From Phycisphaerae bacterium (GTDB taxonomy: Bacteria > Planctomycetota > Phycisphaerae > UBA1845), in contig JAJDDU010000042.1 in NCBI GenBank assembly GCA_029260155.1, forward strand, positions 1-5,933: a stretch of 5,933 nt of DNA. Direction: 5' to 3'. A model generated the notes under the pieces. The model saw only the letters and a list, made by a program, of their open reading frames with translations, did no database searches and was not told the origin of the DNA. The translations under genes were made by a program, and so were the position numbers. Positions 1-5,146 of the stretch are shown piece after piece (position 1 is the first letter of the stretch; each line of letters opens with the position of its first letter).

Positions 1-82
1 GCGCAGCCGTGGCAGGGCGCATCGATCGCGCTGCAGCCGTAGTACTCCTCGTTCCAAGCCCGTGAACACCCACGGAGGGACC
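1..82. other. Left-edge sequence, possible tail of an upstream gene
   Basis: No gene can be assigned here. On the plus strand two frames end before the terminator: one at a TAG (40-42) and one at a TGA (63-65), the latter only 17 bases before the terminator stem, so a plus-strand gene ending here is plausible. The piece is at most 20 codons and has no recognisable motif. On the minus strand one frame reads WNEEYYGCSAIDAPCHGC across about 57 to 4, which looks protein-like and contains CHGC, but it has no convincing start codon or ribosome binding site inside the window. The terminator orientation favours the plus-strand reading. Longer flanking sequence would settle it. Confidence 0.25.
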
Positions 83-121
83 GGCCCGTCGCCTCGCTCA
101 GCCGAGGCGGCGGGCCTCTTT
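83..121 (+). terminator. Rho-independent terminator of an upstream plus-strand unit
   Basis: The arm GGCCCGTCGCCTCG (83-96) pairs with CGAGGCGGCGGGCC (103-116) over 14 base pairs, with a single T-G wobble and a six-base loop (97-102). TCTTTAT follows at once. A T-rich run lies only on the plus-strand 3' side, so it acts on plus-strand transcription entering from the left. It separates the genes in this window from whatever lies upstream. Confidence 0.8.
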
Positions 122-374
122 ATGTCCGAGGGGTCTGCCGGCATACGCAGAGACCAGCGCACATTCCGGGGTGGTTGCCCCTATCAAGAACTCCATCCGC
201 TGTATTCTCAGCCTTCGAGCTCTCAACATGAACTCATTCATCCAGAAGGCTCGTAGGCAGAAGATGTGCCGGATGACATTCTTGCGAGGGACAGCCCCCC
301 GGCCTTCCCAAACCCCAAAACACCGTTCATAGTACGCTTGCTTGGGGGCTAGACTAGTCGCAGTGGTTTTTCAC
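122..374. other. Intergenic region without a supported gene
   Basis: I see no coding region here. The open frame that crosses it (62-256, GTG start) runs through the terminator, lacks a ribosome binding site and has no domain-like content. Small structures are present: GGGG/CCCC flanking a six-base loop at 168-181, a C6 run at 295-300, CCCCAA (313-318) facing TTGGGG (342-347) across a 23-base loop, and the perfect 8-base palindrome GACTAGTC (352-359) just upstream of the promoter. None has a T-tract or a context that gives it a role. Confidence 0.5.
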
Positions 375-403
375 TTGACAATGGCACGCCTTGCTGTTGT
401 TAT
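375..403 (+). promoter_or_regulatory. Sigma-70-type promoter for the giant surface-protein gene
   Basis: TTGACA (375-380) is a perfect -35 box. After a 17-base spacer comes TGTTAT (398-403), which matches four of six positions of the -10 consensus, preceded by TG at 395-396 in the extended -10 position. Transcription would begin near 410, leaving an 80-85 base leader before the start codon at 494. The palindrome GACTAGTC at 352-359 lies 15 bases upstream of the -35 box and could be an operator half-site, but only its symmetry supports that. Planctomycete promoters are not always of this consensus type, so the call rests on motif quality alone. Confidence 0.55.
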
Positions 404-479
404 GTTCTTGTCTCGTGTGTCTCTGCCGGACGTTTGTGGTCAGGCTCGTTTATCTGTCGAGGGGATGGAGAAGGCGCGC

Positions 480-485
480 AGGAGG
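480..485 (+). promoter_or_regulatory. Ribosome binding site that decides the start at 494
   Basis: AGGAGG lies 8 bases before the ATG at 494, ideal spacing. The in-frame ATG at 488 is only 2 bases away, and the far upstream in-frame ATG at 434 has no such site and would add a non-signal-like extension. The site therefore selects 494, where the product opens directly with a Sec signal peptide. Confidence 0.75.
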
Positions 486-493
486 TCATGGAG

Positions 494-562
494 ATGGGAA
501 AAGCGAAAACACTTGCGCTCATTGTTTGCACGTCGTTCGTTGGCCATTGCACAGTATTTGCG
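494..562 (+). other. Sec signal peptide (residues 1-23)
   Basis: The n-region MGKAK carries two lysines, followed by the hydrophobic stretch TLALIVCTSFVG and a c-region ending VFA, which gives a -3/-1 pattern of V and A before Q24. No lipobox is present: the cysteines at residues 12 and 19 are not preceded by an L-A/S-G/A type motif. Sec export with signal peptidase I cleavage is the most likely reading. Confidence 0.8.
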
Positions 563-3500
563 CAGTTTGAACTGACTGAGTTCCCACTTATAGGCACAGC
601 TCAGTCCGGAACGCCCGCAGGCCCCGTCGGGGCCTGCTGCGTCGATGGATCCTGCCTCCCAAACCTCACCCAAACTGATTGTGTCGTCGGGTCGTGCGGT
701 CAATGGCGTGGCGTGGGCAGTACGTGCCAAGGATTACTCTGTGCCGTCGTCTTCGGTGGCGTCTGCTGCACAGACGGAGTGTGCAGCACGCAGACGGCGG
801 GGAGCAGCGCTTGCGCATGCTCGGGTGGCACATGGTTCCAAGCGTTCGACAGTTGCACCGGCCTCGTCTGCCCCGGCGGGCCGCTAGGGGCCTGCTGCGT
901 CGACGGGTCATGCGTCCCCGATCTCACCAAGGAACAGTGTGAAGTGCAGCAGTGCGGCATCTGGTCCGGCGCGGGATCCAACTGTTCGGGTTCGGTCTGC
1001 TCCGTGCCCGTCAACGGCGTGTGCTGCCTCGGAATCACGTGCGACCCGGCCATCGGGATGGACGCCTGCGACTGTGCGGGCGGCAGGTGGGTGCCCGATG
1101 CACTCGATTGCGCCGGCGTCATCTGTCTCCCTGCCACCGGCCGTTGCTGCGACGGCGCTACCTGCACGGAAGACGTTACCGAGGCCGCGTGCGACGCCAC
1201 GTGCGGTGTATGGGGCGGCGTAGATTCCACCTGCGCGGGATTGCCAGCCCCGTGTCCATTGAATTCGACCGCCTGCTGCGTGGGGACGCAGTGCATCGGC
1301 GGGCTCAGCCAATCTTCATGCGTTTGCGAAGGCGGCATCTTTCACGCCCAGGGTAACTGCTTCGTCAGCAATCAGACCGACTGTGACGGCAATGGCATCA
1401 TCGACCTATGCGAGCCATTTGCCGACTGCAACAGCAACGGTGTCCCCGACGAGTGTGACATTAGCACAGGGACCAGCGCTGACTGCAACCTGAATGCCGC
1501 GCCAGACGAATGCGACATCTCGTCAGGCGCCAGCCAGGATTGCAACACAAACACCGTTCCAGATGAGTGTGAAACGGGCAGTGATTGCAACGAGAACAGC
1601 ATTCCGGACGAGTGCGAGCTGGCCCCGAATTGTTTTCTCAAGTTTCCGCTGGACTGCAATTTCGACGGGTTGCTGAATGAGTGCGACCCCGACTGCCAGC
1701 CAAATGCTGTTTCCGATGTATGCGAGCTCGTCGACGAACTCGTCGTCGACTGCGCCGGCGGCGGTCCCGATGTCGGCCAGGCGTTCTTCGGTCAACTCCT
1801 GCACAATGCCAACTGTTCGACCTCCTCCTGTCACGGCGTTGGCGGCAATACCGGTGCGGCCCCAAATCACCGCAACTTCAGTCGCTACCGCTATCAGTGG
1901 AAGGTCAGCGGATGCGTCTTTCATCCCGGTGGCACTTTCGTTTTCACCGAGACCGATTTCGCCAATCTGGAGGCGTATCTTTCCGACCTCGGCGGCGGCG
2001 GCAACGGTGTGCCCGACGAATGCGAGGGGCTTCCCGATTGCGACCTCGACGGCATCGCGGATGAATGTGTCTTGGCTGCGGGTACAGCACTGGACTGCGA
2101 TGGCAACGGCATTCCCGATTCGTGCGACATCACGAGCGGCTTTGCGTCCGACTGCAACACGAACGGCGTGCCCGACCAGTGCGACATTGACGGGGGCGCG
2201 AGCGAGGACTGCAACAATAACAACGTGCCGGATGAATGCGACATCGCGCAAGGGACGAGTCAAGACTGCAATCTCGACGGAATTCCCAACGAATGCGATC
2301 CCGACTGCAACGCCACCGGCATTTCCGACCTCTGCGAGATTCTCAGCGGGACCGCGGACTGCGACATGAACAGCATTCCCGATGAATGCGAAGCAGATTG
2401 CAACAGCAACGGTGTTGTGGACGCATGCGACATCAGCCACGGAACGAGTTCCGACCTTAACGGGAACGGCATACCCGATGAATGCGAAGCGGATTGCAAC
2501 AATAACGGAATCCCCGACGACCTTGAGCTCCTGCCGGGCGACGCCGGAAAAACGGCGGTGGTGGACTACGGAGCGAACGGCCCTCTCATTCCCGACTGCG
2601 GCGGTCCCACGAGCGGCTTTCTCGCGGACACGCTGATGGTCGACTTTGCTGGATCTTGTGCCATCGTCGAACACCTGAAGATCGACCTTGAGCTCACCCA
2701 CAGTTGGATCGGCGATGTCGTGGTCGAAGTGGAGAGTCCATCCGGAACTGTTGTTACGCTGTTGAGCCGGATCGGACTCGAGGAAGTTGATCCTGCCTGT
2801 GCGGGGGGCGAATGTTGCGGTCTCGGTGTTGCGAATCTCAAGGTCGAGTTGGACGACGACAATGTGATGAGTATCGAGGACGCCGCAAGCAGTTCCGGTC
2901 AGTACCATCCCGATGCCGGCGCCACGGGAAATTCGGGCACGGTGACCGCATTCACGGGTGAGATTGAATGCGGGACTTGGACACTGCGCGTCTACGACGG
3001 CGCGCTGTTCGATACCGGCATGCTCAACGGCTGGACGCTTGATTTGCGAACGTTCCCGCTCGATCAGGACTGCAACGGCAACGGCGTCCCCGATCAATGT
3101 GACATTGACGACGGCACGAGCAGTGATTGCAACGTCAACGAGATCCCCGATGACTGCGAGGACTGCAACGACAACGGGCTCGCCGACGAATGCGACCTCA
3201 GTGCGGGGGCTAGCGACGACTGTAACGCCAACGGGGTCCCGGACGAGTGTGACGGCTTCAGGGACTGTAACGCAAACGGCATCCTCGATGACTGTGACAT
3301 TACGGCCGGAACGAGCATTGACTGCAACGGCAACGGCGCGCCCGACGATTGCGACTTGAGCGGCTTCGGAGGGCTCTTCGTCACGGGCTTCAACTCGGAC
3401 AACGTCATCCAGTACGGCGCGGCCAGCGGTTTTTCGCTTGGGGAGTTCGTCGCGGCCGGAAGTGGCGGTTTGGATTCACCAGCCGGACTGACCTTCGGCC

Positions 3501-5146
3501 GCAACGGCAACCTCCTCGTCGCAGACATCTTCAATCAGGCGATCCGAGAGTACGACGGCGACACCGGGGCGTATCTTAACGACTTCGTCGACACGCCGAT
3601 ATCGGGTGCCTCCGACATGATCATCGGCCCCAACGGAAACCTGTTTGTCATCACGTTTCAGAACGGGACCGTAACGGAGTTCGACGGCTTGACCGGCGCG
3701 CTGATCGGCGTCTTCGCTACACTGCCCCCAAGCCCCGTACCCGAGCGAGCATTCAATCTGACGTTCGGATCGAACGGCAATCTCCTCATCCCGGTATTCA
3801 GCACCGGCGAAGTCCTGGGGTTTGACGGAATCACGGGAGCGTTCATCGCACCATTCACGAGCGGCGGCACTCTGGCCGAACCGATGGGCATCACGTTCGG
3901 CCCCAACGGCAACCTCTTTGTTGCCGACCCGACCACGAGTACGGTCCAGGAATTCAACGGCGTGACCGGGGACTTCGTGGGCATCTTCGTTGACAACCTC
4001 TTTAACGGGGGGGCTTTTTTCTCGGCCGCGATGGTGTTCGGCCCGGACGGCGACCTCTACATTGCACACTCACTCGGCAACGTCGTCGCCCGATTCGACG
4101 GCGTGACCGGAGCGTTCATTGGACCACTCGGTGCGGAGCTGGCGATGGGGGGGGCGACCAGCCTGAAGTTCCGTCCGCCGTCGTCGGACTGCAACAGCAA
4201 CGCCGTCCCCGACGAATGCGAAGACTGCAACGGCAATGGTCTGGCGGACGCATGCGATATTGCCGCCGGGACCAGTCAAGATGTCGACGACAACGGTATC
4301 CCCGATGAGTGCGAGGGCGCGGACATCGTCTTCGAATTGGTGATTCGCGCAACCGATAGCGGACTGGACGTCGCCAGCACGCTGCCCGAGTCAGACCTCA
4401 GCGTCGAACGCAGTGACACGTTCTTCGTCGAAGTCTGGACCAGCGATCGCGGTGTCGTCAACACCGGTTTGGAGGAGGCGTACGTCGACGTGACTTTCGA
4501 CGCCGCCGTCGTGCAAGTGTTGAGTATTGACCACCGGCCGCCCTTCAAGGGCAGCATCGGCGGCTCGGTCGACAACGTTGGCGGAACCATCACGGACCTC
4601 GGCGGCATCGACGTGTCCGCAAGCGGCGCGGGAGTCGAGCCGCAATGGGCGCGACTCGCCGTCGTTCAGCTTGATGCAGTGGGTTGCCCGGCCGCGATTG
4701 TTTTTTGGCAGGCACAGAGCGGGCTCGATGTGGTTGCGGTTGGCCGCGGCGTCATCGCGCCACAGACCATCGATTACGGTGCCGGGTTGCTCAGTGTTCT
4801 GGTCGACTGCATCTACGACCTCGACGGCAGCGGATTCGTCAATGCCGGAGATTCCGGCCTGTTCGCGGGGTGCTGGCTCACCGGCACTGGCGACCCTGGG
4901 TTCGATCCTGCCTGTGACTTCGACTGCAGCGGCTTTGTGGACGCCGCCGACGCAGGCTGGTTCGCCGCCGCCTGGCTGCATGATTGCGACGTGATCACCG
5001 AGGGCGATCTCCCTGCGTGCCATCATTGTCAATCGGGCGGTGAAAACGCGACAGGCCGTGGCGAAGATAAGACAGACGCCCGAGCCCAACAGAAGTCAGC
5101 GCGACGGGCGCAACCGACGGGGCGTCCCACCGATACAGGTTGGTAG
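494..5146 (+). CDS. Giant secreted mosaic protein with TSP3-like, cytochrome c-like, P-domain, beta-propeller and cohesin/dockerin-like modules
   Basis: This encodes 1550 residues and ends at TAG 5144-5146. The order by residue is: signal peptide 1-23; three two-module Cys-rich units 46-297; calcium-loop block 1, 296-411; CxxxxCH domain about 420-499; block 2, 500-678; P-domain about 696-853; block 3, 859-954; six-bladed propeller about 959-1228; block 4, 1232-1274; cohesin-like sandwich about 1276-1438; dockerin-like pair 1439-1500; polar tail 1501-1550. It has no catalytic domain I recognise, no transmembrane segment after the signal, and no LPXTG or PEP-CTERM anchor, so it is predicted to be extracytoplasmic. 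The many cysteines imply an oxidising compartment. Such mosaics are common in planctomycete genomes and mostly uncharacterised; adhesion, surface assembly or redox scaffolding are all possible. An in-frame ATG at 434 would add 20 residues but has poor initiation signals. The DUF1800 gene follows 66 bases downstream in the same direction. Confidence 0.93.
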   Translation: MGKAKTLALIVCTSFVGHCTVFAQFELTEFPLIGTAQSGTPAGPVGACCVDGSCLPNLTQTDCVVGSCGQWRGVGSTCQGLLCAVVFGGVCCTDGVCSTQTAGSSACACSGGTWFQAFDSCTGLVCPGGPLGACCVDGSCVPDLTKEQCEVQQCGIWSGAGSNCSGSVCSVPVNGVCCLGITCDPAIGMDACDCAGGRWVPDALDCAGVICLPATGRCCDGATCTEDVTEAACDATCGVWGGVDSTCAGLPAPCPLNSTACCVGTQCIGGLSQSSCVCEGGIFHAQGNCFVSNQTDCDGNGIIDLCEPFADCNSNGVPDECDISTGTSADCNLNAAPDECDISSGASQDCNTNTVPDECETGSDCNENSIPDECELAPNCFLKFPLDCNFDGLLNECDPDCQPNAVSDVCELVDELVVDCAGGGPDVGQAFFGQLLHNANCSTSSCHGVGGNTGAAPNHRNFSRYRYQWKVSGCVFHPGGTFVFTETDFANLEAYLSDLGGGGNGVPDECEGLPDCDLDGIADECVLAAGTALDCDGNGIPDSCDITSGFASDCNTNGVPDQCDIDGGASEDCNNNNVPDECDIAQGTSQDCNLDGIPNECDPDCNATGISDLCEILSGTADCDMNSIPDECEADCNSNGVVDACDISHGTSSDLNGNGIPDECEADCNNNGIPDDLELLPGDAGKTAVVDYGANGPLIPDCGGPTSGFLADTLMVDFAGSCAIVEHLKIDLELTHSWIGDVVVEVESPSGTVVTLLSRIGLEEVDPACAGGECCGLGVANLKVELDDDNVMSIEDAASSSGQYHPDAGATGNSGTVTAFTGEIECGTWTLRVYDGALFDTGMLNGWTLDLRTFPLDQDCNGNGVPDQCDIDDGTSSDCNVNEIPDDCEDCNDNGLADECDLSAGASDDCNANGVPDECDGFRDCNANGILDDCDITAGTSIDCNGNGAPDDCDLSGFGGLFVTGFNSDNVIQYGAASGFSLGEFVAAGSGGLDSPAGLTFGRNGNLLVADIFNQAIREYDGDTGAYLNDFVDTPISGASDMIIGPNGNLFVITFQNGTVTEFDGLTGALIGVFATLPPSPVPERAFNLTFGSNGNLLIPVFSTGEVLGFDGITGAFIAPFTSGGTLAEPMGITFGPNGNLFVADPTTSTVQEFNGVTGDFVGIFVDNLFNGGAFFSAAMVFGPDGDLYIAHSLGNVVARFDGVTGAFIGPLGAELAMGGATSLKFRPPSSDCNSNAVPDECEDCNGNGLADACDIAAGTSQDVDDNGIPDECEGADIVFELVIRATDSGLDVASTLPESDLSVERSDTFFVEVWTSDRGVVNTGLEEAYVDVTFDAAVVQVLSIDHRPPFKGSIGGSVDNVGGTITDLGGIDVSASGAGVEPQWARLAVVQLDAVGCPAAIVFWQAQSGLDVVAVGRGVIAPQTIDYGAGLLSVLVDCIYDLDGSGFVNAGDSGLFAGCWLTGTGDPGFDPACDFDCSGFVDAADAGWFAAAWLHDCDVITEGDLPACHHCQSGGENATGRGEDKTDARAQQKSARRAQPTGRPTDTGW
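629..1384 (+). repeat. Three tandem A-B units of cysteine-rich modules (residues 46-297)
   Basis: Six modules of roughly 31-39 residues occur, each opening with a CC pair. Type A (residues 46-83, 132-169, 216-254) has the spacing CC-x4-C-x8-C-x3/4-C-x9-C-x4/6-C with a CGxWxGxxS core. Type B (89-126, 175-211, 259-297) has CC-x4-C-x8/9-C-x-C-x10/11-C with a C-x-C-x-G-G core. They alternate strictly A-B-A-B-A-B. The unit period is 258 bases, then 252, then about 246. Units start at 629, 887 and 1139, and the first two A modules remain similar at the DNA level over GGCCTGCTGCGTCGA. Similar GACCxDGSC modules occur in other planctomycete secreted proteins; their function is unknown. Each module has seven cysteines, so pairing must cross modules or leave one free. 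Confidence 0.8.
1379..1726 (+). repeat. Calcium-loop block 1: seven TSP3-like DCxxNGxxDxCD/E repeats (residues 296-411)
   Basis: There are seven 12-residue loops, starting at residues 296, 311, 330, 349, 364, 387 and 400. Acidic or Asn side chains at positions 1, 3, 5, 9 and 12 with Gly at 6 match thrombospondin type 3 / EF-hand-like calcium loops, and Cys at positions 2 and 11 can staple each loop. Seven-residue linkers of the type IxxGxSx alternate with linkers of 1-3 residues; one linker (376-386) is 11 residues and contains an extra Cys. The last two loops are joined as NECDPDC, a signature that recurs in block 2. Confidence 0.85.
1751..1990 (+). other. Cytochrome c-like domain with a CxxxxCH motif (about residues 420-499)
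   Basis: Between two calcium-loop blocks lies a segment without those loops. It begins GQAFFGQLLHNANC, has CSTSSCHG with Cys441, Cys446 and His447 (bases 1814-1834), then a Gly-rich stretch, and ends HPGGTFVFTETDFANLEAYL, like the C-terminal helix of small cytochromes c (D-x-x-x-L-x-x-Y-L-x-x-L). CxxxxCH is a known variant of the CxxCH haem-attachment motif, for example in tetrahaem cytochrome c3. There is no methionine in the segment; His477 of HPGG is the best candidate for the second axial ligand, with His437 an alternative. Covalent haem binding is inferred. The fallback is a small disulphide-stabilised fold that resembles a cytochrome or has lost its haem. Confidence 0.55.
1991..2527 (+). 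repeat. Calcium-loop block 2: eleven TSP3-like repeats (residues 500-678)
   Basis: The loops start at residues 500 (degenerate, GGGGNGVPDECE), 515, 534, 553, 572, 591, 604, 622, 635, 654 and 667. Three consecutive steps from 534 are exactly 19 residues (57 bases), i.e. loop plus a seven-residue linker such as IAQGTSQ. The first loop lacks the position-2 Cys, the tenth reads DLNGNGIPDECE and lacks it too, and the eleventh reads DCNNNGIPDDLE and lacks the position-11 Cys. All other loops have both. The block links the cytochrome c-like domain to the P-domain. Confidence 0.85.
2579..3052 (+). other. P-domain (proprotein-convertase P / Homo B type, about residues 696-853)
   Basis: A beta-rich domain of about 158 residues shows the family hallmarks in order: LKIDLELTHSWIGDVVVEVE (with H736, W738 and D741), then SPSGT and a leucine pair, an acidic stretch, GQYHPDAG, FTGEIECGTWTLRVYDG and finally GMLNGWTLDL. 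In kexin/furin-type and bacterial subtilisin-like enzymes this domain follows the protease and stabilises it. Here no Asp-His-Ser protease domain exists in the chain, so it acts as a stand-alone jelly-roll module, as in many bacterial secreted proteins. Six cysteines, including a CC pair, are more than is usual and suggest disulphide bracing. Confidence 0.85.
3068..3355 (+). repeat. Calcium-loop block 3: six TSP3-like repeats (residues 859-954)
   Basis: All six loops keep both cysteines and start at residues 859, 878, 890, 909, 924 and 943. Steps are 19, 12, 19, 15 and 19 residues, so long steps (loop plus seven-residue linker such as IDDGTSS or ITAGTSI) alternate with short ones. The block links the P-domain to the propeller with very little extra sequence at either end, consistent with a stiff spacer. 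Confidence 0.85.
3368..4177 (+). other. Six-bladed beta-propeller, NHL/SMP-30-like (about residues 959-1228)
   Basis: Five full copies of a blade motif, F/I-G-x-N/D-G-N/D-L-x-x followed by x-x-[FY]-[DN]-G-x-T-G-[AD]-[FLY], occur at about residues 998, 1043, 1088, 1132 and 1179. A partial first blade (GLFVTGFNSDNVIQYG) opens the domain and lacks the NGNL strand; the final strand TSLKF at about 1222-1226 supplies it, the classic velcro closure, giving six blades. Such propellers commonly bind ligands or proteins, and some lactonase-like members hydrolyse small molecules. I cannot identify a catalytic site. G7, T6 and G8 runs at 4007-4013, 4015-4020 and 4147-4154 fall in blade 6 and the loop after it. 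Confidence 0.8.
4187..4315 (+). repeat. Calcium-loop block 4: three TSP3-like repeats (residues 1232-1274)
   Basis: The loops start at residues 1232, 1244 and 1263, with steps of 12 then 19 residues. The last loop reads DVDDNGIPDECE and lacks the position-2 Cys, leaving its position-11 Cys without the usual partner. The block joins the propeller to the cohesin-like domain. Confidence 0.85.
4319..4807 (+). other. Cohesin-like beta-sandwich (about residues 1276-1438)
   Basis: The segment alternates hydrophobic strands and polar turns: IVFELVIRA, then DTFFVEVWTSD, EEAYVDVTFDAAVVQVLSI, a GGxVDNxGGTITDLGG stretch, WARLAVVQLDAVG, AAIVFWQA and a closing LLSVLV strand. Its order and the DVTFDxxVVxV pattern are typical of cohesin-like or CBM2/3-type jelly-rolls that precede dockerin-like repeats in planctomycete proteins. 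In cellulosomes cohesins bind dockerins on partner proteins; outside them cohesin-like domains mediate varied surface interactions. The assignment rests on pattern and context, and is less sure than the P-domain or propeller. Confidence 0.6.
4808..4993 (+). other. Dockerin-like paired calcium loops (residues 1439-1500)
   Basis: Two loops of the form DxDxSGxVxxxD, DLDGSGFVNAGD (1442-1453) and DFDCSGFVDAAD (1475-1486), are each followed by a short hydrophobic helix (SGLFAGCWL and AGWFAAAWL). This is the F-hand pair layout of type I dockerins. The cysteines at 1460, 1474, 1478 and 1498 are unusual for cellulosomal dockerins but common in planctomycete versions. Calcium ligands are present in both loops. 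Its partner is unknown; the cohesin-like domain next to it, in cis or on another copy, is one candidate. Confidence 0.75.
4994..5143 (+). other. Polar C-terminal tail (residues 1501-1550)
   Basis: The last 50 residues contain one cysteine-histidine cluster (ACHHCQSGG, residues 1509-1517) and then a Gly/Arg/Gln/Thr-rich, probably disordered stretch. No transmembrane helix, sortase motif or PEP-CTERM signal is present, so there is no recognised anchor. Planctomycete dockerin-like regions often end the protein, so the extension is odd; a read-through caused by a lost stop codon is a possible alternative. Confidence 0.5.

Noticed and set aside
62..256. Short open frame from a GTG at 62
   Set aside because: It runs straight through the terminator hairpin, has no ribosome binding site and encodes no recognisable sequence.
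434..493. N-terminal extension of the giant protein from ATG 434
   Set aside because: No ribosome binding site fits it, and the AGGAGG at 480-485 is placed for ATG 494, where the signal peptide begins.
465..575. Small, very basic 36-residue open frame starting at ATG 465 and overlapping the signal-peptide region
   Set aside because: The only purine-rich stretch abuts the ATG with no spacing, and the frame is an out-of-register reading of the signal peptide.
1523..3097. Long antisense open frame of 524 codons (and a 212-codon one at 700-1338)
   Set aside because: Both lie opposite the periodic calcium-loop or Cys-rich repeats. Repeated GC-rich codons keep stops out of the other strand, and the translations are repetitive shadows with no domain.
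629..4315. The repeats considered as a CRISPR array or mobile repeat
   Set aside because: They are in-frame, codon-periodic and diverged at the DNA level while conserved as protein loops, so they are protein repeats. No transposase, integrase or terminal inverted repeats are visible.
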